Assembly: GCA_016794485.1 (NCBI GenBank)
Contig: JAEUHV010000167.1
Coordinates: 1 to 37,436, forward strand
From: Planctomycetota bacterium
Lineage (GTDB): Bacteria; Planctomycetota; UBA1135; UBA2386
Direction of reading: 5' to 3'
DNA: 37,436 nucleotides
Position numbers and translations under genes: made by a program
Part shown: piece by piece, positions 15,274 through 23,526 of the stretch
Layout: each line of letters starts with the position of its first letter
Position numbering within the stretch: position 1 is the first letter of the stretch
Notes under the pieces: model-generated
What the model was told of the DNA's origin: nothing
Databases searched by the model: none
Seen by the model: the letters and a program-made list of their open reading frames with translations, nothing else

Positions 15274-16134
15274 TCAGTGCCCGCGGACCATGCCGGCGAA
15301 GCCGAACTTGGCGTGCAGCACCTGGAAGAAGTGCGACGGCCCGAGCCCGAGGTGGCGGAAGCGCACCGCCGCCGGCTTCAGCACGATGCGCCCGCCCACC
15401 GGCACCTGGATCTGGATCTGCCCGTCGATCTGCGCGTAGGCGTACTTCTTCTGGCCGGTCTCGACGATCTCGATCTGGATGCCGTCCTCGACCGGCAGCA
15501 CGAGCGGCCGCGCGCTCAACGTGTGCGACGCGAGCGGGGTCAGCACCAGCGCTTCGAGGTTCGGCGCCAGCACCGGCCCGCCGGCTGCCATCGAATAGGC
15601 GGTCGAACCGAGTGCCGTCGCAGTGATGAGCCCATCGCCGCGGTAGGTCGCCAGTTCGTGCGAACCGCGGAACGCGCGCAGCTGGATCATGCCGCCGACC
15701 GCGGCGCGGCTGACCACGACGTCGTTGAGGCCGAGCACCGGCTCCGACGAGGTGCCGTCGAGGCCCTCCATCGAGCACCAGTACATCATGCGCGGCTCCT
15801 CGTGCAGCTGCCCGGCGAGCAGCATGTCGAGCGCCTGCTGCGTGTGTTCGTACTCGAACGACGTCAGGAAGCCGAGCCGGCCACGGTTGATGCCGAGCGT
15901 CGGACGCTGGTTCTGGCCCATGCGCCGCGCGGCGCCGAGCAGCGAGCCGTCGCCGCCGAACACCACGACGCAGTCGGCGTCGCGGTCGTCGAGCGGCGTG
16001 TCGCGGTCCATCACGATCTCGCAATGGCAACCGCGGCCGGTCAGCCACGTCGCGTGGTGCTGGATCAGGGCCTTGCTGCCACCCTTGCGTTCGTCACCGA
16101 CGAGCAGCAGCCGCTTGGAAGCGCCTTTCGGCAT
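15274..16134 (-). CDS. nadK: NAD kinase
   Basis: 286 residues, the usual size. Phosphorylates NAD at the adenosine 2'-OH to give NADP, the only de novo route to NADP. Catalytic GGDG motif with D62 (VVFGGDGSLL), NRGRLGFLT, the GDGLITATALGSTAYSM motif that binds NAD, and AYAQIDGQ in the C-terminal beta-sandwich domain are all present. It starts 3 bases after the dxs stop, so it is surely co-transcribed with dxs. In Firmicutes and others nadK also follows ispA-dxs (often with tlyA between, which is missing here), so this is an old gene order rather than chance. Confidence 0.96.
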   Translation of the reverse strand: MPKGASKRLLLVGDERKGGSKALIQHHATWLTGRGCHCEIVMDRDTPLDDRDADCVVVFGGDGSLLGAARRMGQNQRPTLGINRGRLGFLTSFEYEHTQQALDMLLAGQLHEEPRMMYWCSMEGLDGTSSEPVLGLNDVVVSRAAVGGMIQLRAFRGSHELATYRGDGLITATALGSTAYSMAAGGPVLAPNLEALVLTPLASHTLSARPLVLPVEDGIQIEIVETGQKKYAYAQIDGQIQIQVPVGGRIVLKPAAVRFRHLGLGPSHFFQVLHAKFGFAGMVRGH

Positions 16135-16137
16135 GCG

Positions 16138-18090
16138 TCAGCGCACCACACCGCTCGGCCGGTCGACGAGGAAGCGTTCGGCGACGTGCTGCGCGGTGAG
16201 CCCGCAATGCTCGAGCACCTGCGCGCGGCTCATGTGTTCGAGCAGCTCGTCGGGCACGCCCATCACCTGGACCTGCGCCCGCACCGGACCGTTCGCGGCG
16301 AGGCACTCCAGCACGGCGCTGCCGAAGCCGCCGACCTTGCTGTGGTCCTCGAGCGTGACGACGCGGTCGTGGCGATCGCACAGGGCGAGCACGCCCTGGT
16401 CGTCGAGCGGTTTGCAGAAGCGGGCGTTCACGACCTCGATGTGGATGCCCTTCTTGTCGAGCAGCGCCGCGGCTTCCAGGGCCGTCTGCACCATGTGCCC
16501 GTAAGCGAGCACGGCGCCGTCGTTGCCGGTGCGCAGCACTTCCATCTTGCCGAGCTGCAGCGGCTGGTGCTTGCCGTGCCAACCGAGCAGTTCGCCGGCG
16601 TTGGGCGCGTTGCCGCGCGCGTAGCGGATGCCGCTCGGGCCCGGCAGGGTGAGGGCGAACTGCATCATCTCGTGCAGTTCGGGGCCGTCCTTCGGCGACA
16701 TCAGCACGATGCCCGGCATGCAGCGCAGGTACGAGATGTCGTAGAGGCCGTTGTGCGTGGCGCCGTCCTCGCCGACGAGGCCGCCGCGGTCCATCGCGAA
16801 CACCACGGGCAAGCGCTGCAGGATCACTTCCTGGAACACCTGGTCGTAGCCGCGCTGCAGGAACGTCGAGTAGATGGCACAGATCGGCCGCATGCCCGCG
16901 GTCGCGAGGCCCGACGCCATCGCCACCGCGTGCTGCTCGGCGATGCCGGCATCGAGGAAGCGCTCCGGGAACTTGTCGCGGAACTCCATCAGGCCGGTGC
17001 CGTCCGGCATCGCCGCGGTGATCGCGAGCACGCGCGGGTCCTTCTCGGCCAGCAGCTGCATGCCTTCGCCGAACCACTCGGTCCACGAGCGACCGGGCTT
17101 GCTCACCGGAACGACCGGCTGCAGCACGCATGGCTCGACCGGCACCTTCTCCTGCTTCTTCTTCGGCTGGGGCTTCGCCGCGTGCGCGCGGTCGTAACGG
17201 TCCTCGCTTCCGGGCACGCCCTTGCCCTTCTCGGTGATCACGTGCAGCAGCACGACTCCGTCGAGCTTCTTCACGGCTTCGAGGGCTTCGAGCATCTGGC
17301 CCATGTCGTGGCCGTCGACCGGCCCGAAGTAGCGGAAGCCGAGCGATTCGAACAGGTGGCCCGGCACCACCATGTTCTTCAGCATGTCGACCGCGTCGCC
17401 GAGCTTCTCGTCGAGGCCCTTGCCGACCAGCGGGATCGACTGGATCAGCGAGTGCACCGCCTCCTTGGCGCGGTTGTAGAACGTGCCCGAACGCAGCTTG
17501 TTGAGGTGGCGGCTCAGGGCGCCGACCGTCTTCGCGATCGACCAGCGGTTGTCGTTCAGGATCACCAGCAGGCGGTCCTTGTCGAGCGAACCGGCGTGGT
17601 TCAACGCCTCGAACGCGACGCCGCAGCCCATCGCCGCGTCACCGACCACGGCGACCGAGTGGCGCTTCTTGCCGAGCATGCGATCACCCATCGCGATGCC
17701 GAGGGCGGCCGACGCCGCGGTGCCGGCGTGGCCCATCAGGTAGGCGTCGTACGGCGATTCCCACTTGTTGGAGAAGCCCGACAGGCCGCCCTTCTGGCGC
17801 AGGGTGTGGAAGCGCGCCTTGCGTTCGGTCAACAGCTTGTGCGGGTAGCACTGGTGGCCGACGTCCCAGACCAGGCGATCGTCCTTGAAGTCGAACAGGT
17901 AGTGCAGCGCCACCGTCAGCTCGACGACACCCATGCCCGACCCGAGGTGGCCGCCGGTGATCGACACGGTGTCCAGGATCACCTTGCGCAACTCGGCACA
18001 GAGGGCCGGCAATTGCTCGCGCGGGATGCGTTTCAGGTCGGCGGGGTTGTCGACCTGATCGAAAAGGGGCGTCGATGACGTCGGTTCCAA
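16138..18090 (-). CDS. dxs: 1-deoxy-D-xylulose-5-phosphate synthase
   Basis: 650 residues. Thiamine-diphosphate enzyme that condenses pyruvate with glyceraldehyde 3-phosphate; first step of the MEP isoprenoid pathway and source of deoxyxylulose 5-phosphate for thiamine. Visible: GGHLGSGMGVVELT, VGHQCYPHKLLT, ThDP motif GDAAMGCGVAFEALNHAG to NDN, FRYFGPVDGHD, ITEKGKG and the transketolase motif GGLVGEDGATHNG. The start is TTG at 18090, backed by GGAG at 18097-18100 with a 6-base spacing; the first ATG would remove essential residues. The 54 bases between the ispA stop and this TTG are in the same frame and hold no better start. Needs ThDP, linking it to thiSG. Confidence 0.96.
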   Translation of the reverse strand: MEPTSSTPLFDQVDNPADLKRIPREQLPALCAELRKVILDTVSITGGHLGSGMGVVELTVALHYLFDFKDDRLVWDVGHQCYPHKLLTERKARFHTLRQKGGLSGFSNKWESPYDAYLMGHAGTAASAALGIAMGDRMLGKKRHSVAVVGDAAMGCGVAFEALNHAGSLDKDRLLVILNDNRWSIAKTVGALSRHLNKLRSGTFYNRAKEAVHSLIQSIPLVGKGLDEKLGDAVDMLKNMVVPGHLFESLGFRYFGPVDGHDMGQMLEALEAVKKLDGVVLLHVITEKGKGVPGSEDRYDRAHAAKPQPKKKQEKVPVEPCVLQPVVPVSKPGRSWTEWFGEGMQLLAEKDPRVLAITAAMPDGTGLMEFRDKFPERFLDAGIAEQHAVAMASGLATAGMRPICAIYSTFLQRGYDQVFQEVILQRLPVVFAMDRGGLVGEDGATHNGLYDISYLRCMPGIVLMSPKDGPELHEMMQFALTLPGPSGIRYARGNAPNAGELLGWHGKHQPLQLGKMEVLRTGNDGAVLAYGHMVQTALEAAALLDKKGIHIEVVNARFCKPLDDQGVLALCDRHDRVVTLEDHSKVGGFGSAVLECLAANGPVRAQVQVMGVPDELLEHMSRAQVLEHCGLTAQHVAERFLVDRPSGVVR

Positions 18091-18144
18091 GTCCAGCTCC
18101 AGGCGATGCCAGGGAGTTTGCGCACGCCCGGATGGCGACGCCGG

Positions 18145-19077
18145 TCAGCGGCGCCGTTCCACGGCGTAGGTCGCGGCATCTTGCAGCAGCAAAGTGGCGC
18201 CGTCCAGCATGCGTACGTCCCCCCCGTGCCAATCGCGCGCCGCGGCAACCACCCGCGGGGCCAGGGCCTTCGCCTCGTCGGCCATGGCACGGGCGGCTTT
18301 GCGGCTGGCCTCCAGGCCGACCATGGCGGGCCAGGTCAGTTTGCCCAAGGCCAGGTCGGCGAGAGGGTTCTTGCCGAGTTCGGCCGCGGTTCCGGTGAGG
18401 TCCAGGCAGTCGTCGGCGATCTGGAACGCACGGCCCAGCAGATCGCCGTACCGGGTCAGCAGGTCGACCACCGCCAGCGGTGCCCCTTCCGGCCCGGCGG
18501 CCGCGTGCGCCCCGACGAGCAACGACGCGGTGATCAAGGCCCCGGTCTTGTGGTCGTGGATCCACTGCACCCTGGCCAGGGTGTGGCCGCTCGGATCGCC
18601 TTCGGCGGCGAGGTCCTCGACCTGGCCACCGACCATGCCGAGGCTGCCGGCCCCGCGCGCCAGCGCCACCACCGCCTGGGCACCCGCCGAAGCGACCCCT
18701 TCGAACGCAACGGTCAGCAGCCCGTCGCCGGCGAGCAGGGCCAGCGCTTCGCCGAACACCTTGTGGCAGGTCGGTCGGCCGCGCCGAAGGTCGTCGTCGT
18801 CCATGCACGGCAGGTCGTCGTGCACGAGGCTGTAGGTGTGCAGGCACTCGATCGCCGCCGCGGCGCGCAGGGCGTTTGCCGGATCGCCTCCGGTCGCCTG
18901 GCACGCGAGCAGCGCCAGCATCGGGCGCAGGCGCTTGCCGCCGGGAAACAGCGCGTAGTGCATCGCTTCGTGCAGCCGCGTCGGCGCCTCGGAGGCCGGC
19001 GGCAACAGCGCGCGCAAGGCGTCTTCGACCCGTTCGGCCCACTGCGCGACGAAGCCGGGAAAGCCGGCGGCGGTCAC
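18145..19077 (-). CDS. ispA: Short-chain polyprenyl diphosphate synthase (farnesyl/geranylgeranyl), IspA-like
   Basis: 310 residues. Condenses isopentenyl with allylic diphosphates. Visible: FPGGKRLRPML (44-54), first Asp-rich motif VHDDLPCMDDDDLRRGRPT (85-103) with the two-residue insertion of bacterial FPP synthases, GMVGGQ, and second Asp-rich motif FQIADDCLDL. The small residues before the first motif (HTYSL) suggest a C15-C20 product; the exact chain length is not certain. The start is GTG at 19077, overlapping the previous stop in GTGA, which decides it; the long open frame above it is coincidental in GC-rich DNA. Followed by dxs, as in many bacteria. Confidence 0.94.
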   Translation of the reverse strand: MTAAGFPGFVAQWAERVEDALRALLPPASEAPTRLHEAMHYALFPGGKRLRPMLALLACQATGGDPANALRAAAAIECLHTYSLVHDDLPCMDDDDLRRGRPTCHKVFGEALALLAGDGLLTVAFEGVASAGAQAVVALARGAGSLGMVGGQVEDLAAEGDPSGHTLARVQWIHDHKTGALITASLLVGAHAAAGPEGAPLAVVDLLTRYGDLLGRAFQIADDCLDLTGTAAELGKNPLADLALGKLTWPAMVGLEASRKAARAMADEAKALAPRVVAAARDWHGGDVRMLDGATLLLQDAATYAVERRR

Positions 19078-20201
19078 TTCGACACCACCATGCCCACCAT
19101 GGCCTGGGATGCGTCGTTCGGCGAACGTTTTGGCAGCAACATGCGGTAGCCCTCGCCGGTGATGCTCGACTCCAGCGCCCCGCGGCGCAAGACGCCGTCG
19201 ACCAGCCGCAGCGAAACCGTGGCCGAGGCCGCGTCGACTTCGACGGCGAGCCGCTGGCAGTGGGCGCCGGCGACGACGTGGTTCTTGGCGTCGGTGCCGA
19301 CCAGTTCGCAGTCGAGGAACCAGCCGTCCTGCATGCCGCGGAAGCGGTTGAGCCGCCAGGTCGGAGTCGTGCCGGACGCAGCCAGCAGCACGTCGAACCG
19401 TTCGAGCCACAACCGCCGCACGCTGGCGTCGACGTCGGTCGGCTTGCGGCGCGACTCGGCGACCATGTCGGGGTGCACCCCTTCGCCGCGCACGAAGTAC
19501 GGCAGCCGCTGTTCCAGCCGCCGGCCGTCGAGGCCGCGGAACACCAGCGGCAGGCCGTCGTCGGGCAACTTCGTCGAGGTCCCCCCCGCGGTGGCGAGCC
19601 CTTCGTACAGGCGCAGTTCGAGATCGCCGGTGCCGCGGTCGAGCACGCCGGTCAGGCGCTTGCACACGTAGAACGTGACCTCGAGCCCCGCGGCGTCGCC
19701 GACCAGCACTTCGACGTCCTCGAGCACGTCCCCGGCGAGGCGCCCCGCCTGCAGGAAGCGCACGCCGGGGAACCCCTCCTCGTGCAGGACCTGCTGCAGC
19801 GTGACGAGGCACAACCGCACGCCTTCCGGCATCGGCGGCCGGTCCATGCTCCGGCTGCGTTCGGCGGCGCGCGCTTCGGCCTCGGCGTTGCGCTGCTCGA
19901 GCAGCGCCTTCACCGCCGCGAGCTGTTGCTGCGTGCTGTGCAGCTCGAGCTGCAGCTGCGCGAACGCGAGCGCGTCGGTCGATGGTCCAGCCGAAGCGGG
20001 CGTCGCCATGGCCGGCGCTGCGGCCGGGGCGGGCTCTGCGGCTGCTTGCGCGGTCGCGGCATGCGCTTCGGCCGCGGCCCGATCGGCAGCCCGGGCGGCG
20101 ACCTCGGCGCGGCCGAGCTGCTCGGCGAGGTCGCGGGTTTCGAACACCAGGAACACGATCGCCGCGATGGCGAACGCGAGGGCGAGGGCGGGCCAGCGCA
20201 T
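19074..20201 (-). CDS. Membrane-anchored coiled-coil protein of unknown function
   Basis: 375 residues. One N-terminal membrane segment (LALAFAIAAIVFLVF, residues 6-20), then an Ala-rich stretch with helical heptads (residues 22-55), an Ala/Pro linker to about 73, a second coiled coil (residues 76-115, LQLELHSTQQQLAAVKALLEQ) and a globular domain of about 255 residues (PEGVRLCLVTLQQVLHEEG, TDVDASVRRLWLERFDVLL, TPTWRLNRFRGMQDGWFLD, ending MVGMVVSK). Topology N-in, with the rest in the periplasm, is likely. I recognise no family. Its stop overlaps the ispA start, so it is likely translated with it; this may be a real link or a by-product of compact genomes. Confidence 0.82.
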   Translation of the reverse strand: MRWPALALAFAIAAIVFLVFETRDLAEQLGRAEVAARAADRAAAEAHAATAQAAAEPAPAAAPAMATPASAGPSTDALAFAQLQLELHSTQQQLAAVKALLEQRNAEAEARAAERSRSMDRPPMPEGVRLCLVTLQQVLHEEGFPGVRFLQAGRLAGDVLEDVEVLVGDAAGLEVTFYVCKRLTGVLDRGTGDLELRLYEGLATAGGTSTKLPDDGLPLVFRGLDGRRLEQRLPYFVRGEGVHPDMVAESRRKPTDVDASVRRLWLERFDVLLAASGTTPTWRLNRFRGMQDGWFLDCELVGTDAKNHVVAGAHCQRLAVEVDAASATVSLRLVDGVLRRGALESSITGEGYRMLLPKRSPNDASQAMVGMVVSK

Positions 20202-20247
20202 GGCGGCGGTGGGACGGCGGTCGGGGAGGCGCCTTCCGGCGATTTCA

Positions 20248-20265
20248 GGCGGCCGCGCGGCCGCC
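20248..20265. repeat. 18-base perfect GC palindrome between genes
   Basis: GGCGGCCGCGCGGCCGCC, self-complementary over all 18 bases, right after the helical-repeat gene stop (20268) and 47 bases before the next start (20201). It contains two NotI-like GCGGCCGC half patterns. As RNA it can form a very stable stem; no T-run follows. Possible terminator or processing signal. Confidence 0.35.
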
Positions 20266-20267
20266 GG

Positions 20268-21065
20268 TCACCACGGCTTGTCCTTGTTCTTGTTGTACCA
20301 CGCCTGCCACTCGCGCAGCTTGGTGAGGTTCTGCCGCGTGAGCTTGGCCAACGTGCCGTTCCACTTGTCCTGCAGGGCCGACAGCCGGTCCTGCGCGTTC
20401 TGCGCCTCGATGTTGGTGCCGATCTGCGAGGCCTTCTCGTCGAGTTCGCCGTAACGGACCAGCAGCTCGCTGACGATCTCCTTGCGCACGGCCTCCTTCG
20501 ACTCCTCGAAGTTGCCGAGCGCCTCGCCGGCGGCGGCCATCAGCGCCGCCTCGGGATTCTGCCGCGCTTCCTTGGTCAGGAACTTCACGTGCGTCTCGTC
20601 CTTGGTGCGGCCGAGGTTCTTCAGCACGTGCTCGCGGAACGGCACCCAATCGGGCTTCTCCGGAAACCGGTTCTTGTTCAGGAAGGTGTCCTTCAGCACC
20701 TTCGCACCGTCGACGCCGCAGTAGCCGAGGGCCTGCACCGCGCCGACGTAGAGCTCGGTCTTGTCGTGCGGCCGCGACTTGCCGCCGGTCAGCACGCCCT
20801 CGAGGGCCTTCACGATCGCCTGCTGGTCCTTCGGGTCGGGGCCCGCCTGCGACTTCTGCAGCAGCACGTCGATCGCCTGCAGCCCTTCGGCATCGCGCGC
20901 GAACTTCTTGTCGTTCACGGCTTCCTTGAGCACGGCGATCTTCTCGGCGACCTCCTTGTCGGGTCCCTTGCCGGGGTCCTTGGCCGGATCCTTCTGCGCG
21001 GATACCGGCAGCAGAAGCGACAGCAGGGACAGGAACGGGAGCAACGCGCGCATCGTGGGGACCAT
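20268..21065 (-). CDS. Secreted helical-repeat (HEAT-like) protein
   Basis: 265 residues. ATG at 21065 chosen because GAGG lies 6 bases upstream; ATG at 21077 or 21053 is also possible. Signal peptide LLPFLSLLSLLLPVSA with cleavage before QKDPAKDPGKG, then a Lys/Pro/Asp linker. The rest is helical: EKIAVLKEAVNDKKF, ELYVGAVQALGYCGVDGAKVLKDTF, NPEAALMAAAGEALGNFEESKEAVRKEIV look like HEAT repeats, followed by a long helix with EIVSELLVRYGELDEKASQIG and a Trp/Lys-rich C-terminus (WQAWYNKNKDKPW). No catalytic motif. HEAT proteins scaffold other proteins; partner unknown. It heads the minus-strand group containing ispA, dxs and nadK, with a palindrome after its stop. Confidence 0.8.
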   Translation of the reverse strand: MVPTMRALLPFLSLLSLLLPVSAQKDPAKDPGKGPDKEVAEKIAVLKEAVNDKKFARDAEGLQAIDVLLQKSQAGPDPKDQQAIVKALEGVLTGGKSRPHDKTELYVGAVQALGYCGVDGAKVLKDTFLNKNRFPEKPDWVPFREHVLKNLGRTKDETHVKFLTKEARQNPEAALMAAAGEALGNFEESKEAVRKEIVSELLVRYGELDEKASQIGTNIEAQNAQDRLSALQDKWNGTLAKLTRQNLTKLREWQAWYNKNKDKPW

Positions 21066-21197
21066 CGTCGACCTCATCGGTATCGGACTGGGTGCGTTGG
21101 CGACCGAAACACCCGCCCGGCCTGGTGGGAACAAATAACGTGCCCGCGCCTCCAGGTCTCGGCCGAGTCGGCGGGAAGCTTCCGTGCCAGGGTCGCG

Positions 21198-23474
21198 TCA
21201 GGGCAATTGCCCGAGCAGCCGCCGCGCCGCCGTGCGCACCGTCGCCATCGGCACGCGATGCCATCGGCTCGGGGCGGCATCGGCCGGGGCCACGCCCAGG
21301 GCGACGAGTTCGGCCACGAGTTCGCGGCCCAGGGCGCCAAAGCCGCGATGGTGCGGCGACTCCAACCCCGGGTCCTGCAGGAAGTCGGCGATGTGCGCCA
21401 GCACCAGTTCGGTGTGCGGCGACACCGCCAGCGACGCCAGCTCGGCGCGCCGTTCCATCTCCGCCTCGATGGCTGCGGGCGAAAACGCGAACGAAAGCGC
21501 GAGCCCGAGGCTGCGCCACAGGTTGTGCTCCACCGGCAAGTAGTAGAACGCATCGACCAGGTGCTGGCGTTCGTGGTGGCGGATGGTGTCGAGCACGGCC
21601 GCATCGAGGTCGGTGTCCTGTACGGGCGACAACACCGCGAGCCGCCAGGCGACGTCCAGAGGGTCGTCGGGCCCCGCCTCCGGCAGTGGATCCTGGACCA
21701 GGCTGTTGTCGTCTTCGGCGACGATGCGGCGTCGGTCGGCGATGCTCGCCGCCCATTCGCGCACCGCGTCGTAGTCGACCAGGAAGTGGTTCAGCAGGGC
21801 GACCCCGGCGAGATCGCCGCCGACCACGCCACCCAGCGACTTCACGTCGCGGTCGAAACCCACCACCTCGTAGCAGCGCGCGGGCAGCGCCAGTTCCGCC
21901 GAATCCGGCAGGTCGGCCAGCGACAGCCGGGTCAGCAGCAGGCCTTCGGCGGTGCCGCCGGCGCGACGACCCAGCACGAGGTGTTTGTTGAAGCGGGCGA
22001 GATGCTCCGCCAACGGACCACGGAACGGATCGCACATCTCGCCGACCAGCGGTGCCGAGAACCGCGGCGGTGCCCCGACCACGTCCCGTCCGAACACCCG
22101 TTGCGACAACTCGCGCAAGCGCTGCAGCACGATGTCGAGATCGCTGCCGTCGCGCTCCTGGTACCCCTGGTAGAGCAACCGGCGCAGGCCCGCTTCGAAC
22201 GCGATCTCGGCGCGCACCTCGGCAAGCTGCGTGCGCGCCCGTTCGGATTCGCCGCCACCCTGCGCGAGCAGGAGGCCACCCAGCAACTCCGCTTCCGGCA
22301 GGAAGCCGACGTCGGCCAACGCCGCGACGAGGTCGCAGCCGAGCCCCGGCTTGCCGCTAGCGGCCTGGCCCACCGGATCGACCTCGTACCACGGGCCATC
22401 GAGCAAGGCGAGCCACCGCGCGCGCAGCTGGTTCGGTTCGGCGGCGACGAGGGCGCGCGGAACGTCGGCGCGCAGCATGGCGAGGAACTCCGGCACGTCA
22501 CCGAGCGACAGCGCGAGCCGACGTTGCAGCCGCCGCAGTTCCGGCGCACGCGCATCGACCTTCGCCGAGGCCAGCAGCGCGTGCAGCGTTTGCCACTGCC
22601 CCGAACGCAACAGCAGCGGCGCCAAAAGGCCGAGGCCGGCGCCGCGCGCGACCGCGTCGAACACCGCCGGATCGGCTCGCAACACGTCGAGCGCCTGCTG
22701 CATCTGGTCGTCGGGCAACCCGGCTTCGAGCACGGCAGCGAGCATGCCCTGCACGCCGGGATCGAACGGCCGCGCCCCGAGCGCAGCCAGCAGGCTGCCC
22801 CAGGCCGCGCGCCGATCCCCCTTGCCGAGCGCCACCTGCGCGAGCCCCAACGACCCAACCCCGGCCTGGCCCGGGTCGCGCTGCATCTGCACGTAGATGG
22901 CGGTGGCCTCGTCGAACCGTTGCAGCTCACGCAGCGCGGCGGCGTACGCGACCGCCACCAGTGCATGCCCCGAACTGGCGGCGTGCACCCGTTCGTAGAT
23001 CTGCATGGCGCGGTCGCGGTCGGTGCCGCGCAGGGTGTGCGCGAGCCCGAGCCACGGCCACACCGATTCGGGCGCAAGCCGCGCCGCCGTTTCGAACGCG
23101 GCGAGCTTCTGCCGCCGGTCGCGGGTGACGCGGCCGAACAGATAGTGCGCGTGGCCATCGCCGGGGCGCTGGGCCAGCGCCTGCTGGGCCTCGTGCAGCA
23201 GGCGGCCGCGACGGCCGCGTTCCCGCAGCACGTCCTGCCGCAGGCGCGCCGCATCGACGTTGCCAGGTTCGCGCGCGAGCACGGCGTCGAGCTCGCGCCA
23301 GGCCGGCGCCACGTCCCCGCGGTCGATGCGTCCGCGCGCGTCGGCGACCACCCGGTCGGAGTCGGTGCGCAGCGACGGCAGGCCGATGACCCGTTCCGGC
23401 GGCAAACCACGTGGAGTCGCGTGGCAGGCCACGACGACGGCAAACGCGAGCAGGGCACCGCAGCGGAACCGCAT
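21198..23474 (-). CDS. TPR-containing lipoprotein with an HExxH metallopeptidase motif
   Basis: 758 residues. Lipobox VVAC with Cys17. Residues 40-400 are helical repeats of TPR type (DVAPAWRELDAVLAREPGN, GDGHAHYLFGRVTRDRRQK, LVAVAYAAALRELQRFDEA). Residues 620-680 hold HERQH at 634-638, an HExxH zinc motif inside a helix (VLDTIRHHERQHLVDA), and 40 residues on ERRAEL with E678, the spacing of a possible third zinc ligand as in gluzincins. Just before lies WRLAVLSPVQDTDLDAAVLD. So a zinc peptidase on the periplasmic side is likely, with TPRs for partner or substrate binding. I do not recognise a named peptidase family. It is preceded by the secreted protein at 23527 with a 52-base gap. Confidence 0.82.
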   Translation of the reverse strand: MRFRCGALLAFAVVVACHATPRGLPPERVIGLPSLRTDSDRVVADARGRIDRGDVAPAWRELDAVLAREPGNVDAARLRQDVLRERGRRGRLLHEAQQALAQRPGDGHAHYLFGRVTRDRRQKLAAFETAARLAPESVWPWLGLAHTLRGTDRDRAMQIYERVHAASSGHALVAVAYAAALRELQRFDEATAIYVQMQRDPGQAGVGSLGLAQVALGKGDRRAAWGSLLAALGARPFDPGVQGMLAAVLEAGLPDDQMQQALDVLRADPAVFDAVARGAGLGLLAPLLLRSGQWQTLHALLASAKVDARAPELRRLQRRLALSLGDVPEFLAMLRADVPRALVAAEPNQLRARWLALLDGPWYEVDPVGQAASGKPGLGCDLVAALADVGFLPEAELLGGLLLAQGGGESERARTQLAEVRAEIAFEAGLRRLLYQGYQERDGSDLDIVLQRLRELSQRVFGRDVVGAPPRFSAPLVGEMCDPFRGPLAEHLARFNKHLVLGRRAGGTAEGLLLTRLSLADLPDSAELALPARCYEVVGFDRDVKSLGGVVGGDLAGVALLNHFLVDYDAVREWAASIADRRRIVAEDDNSLVQDPLPEAGPDDPLDVAWRLAVLSPVQDTDLDAAVLDTIRHHERQHLVDAFYYLPVEHNLWRSLGLALSFAFSPAAIEAEMERRAELASLAVSPHTELVLAHIADFLQDPGLESPHHRGFGALGRELVAELVALGVAPADAAPSRWHRVPMATVRTAARRLLGQLP

Positions 23475-23526
23475 GCCTAGGTGATACGGCCCGGCCAGTG
23501 CCGGTGTCGAGCCCGAGGTCGGCGCT

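Noticed and set aside
15121..23480. Very long plus-strand open frames (985 and 1534 codons) opposite dxs, ispA and the TPR lipoprotein
   Set aside because: They are antisense frames without motifs, rich in Arg, His and Gln; the minus-strand genes show complete catalytic motifs.
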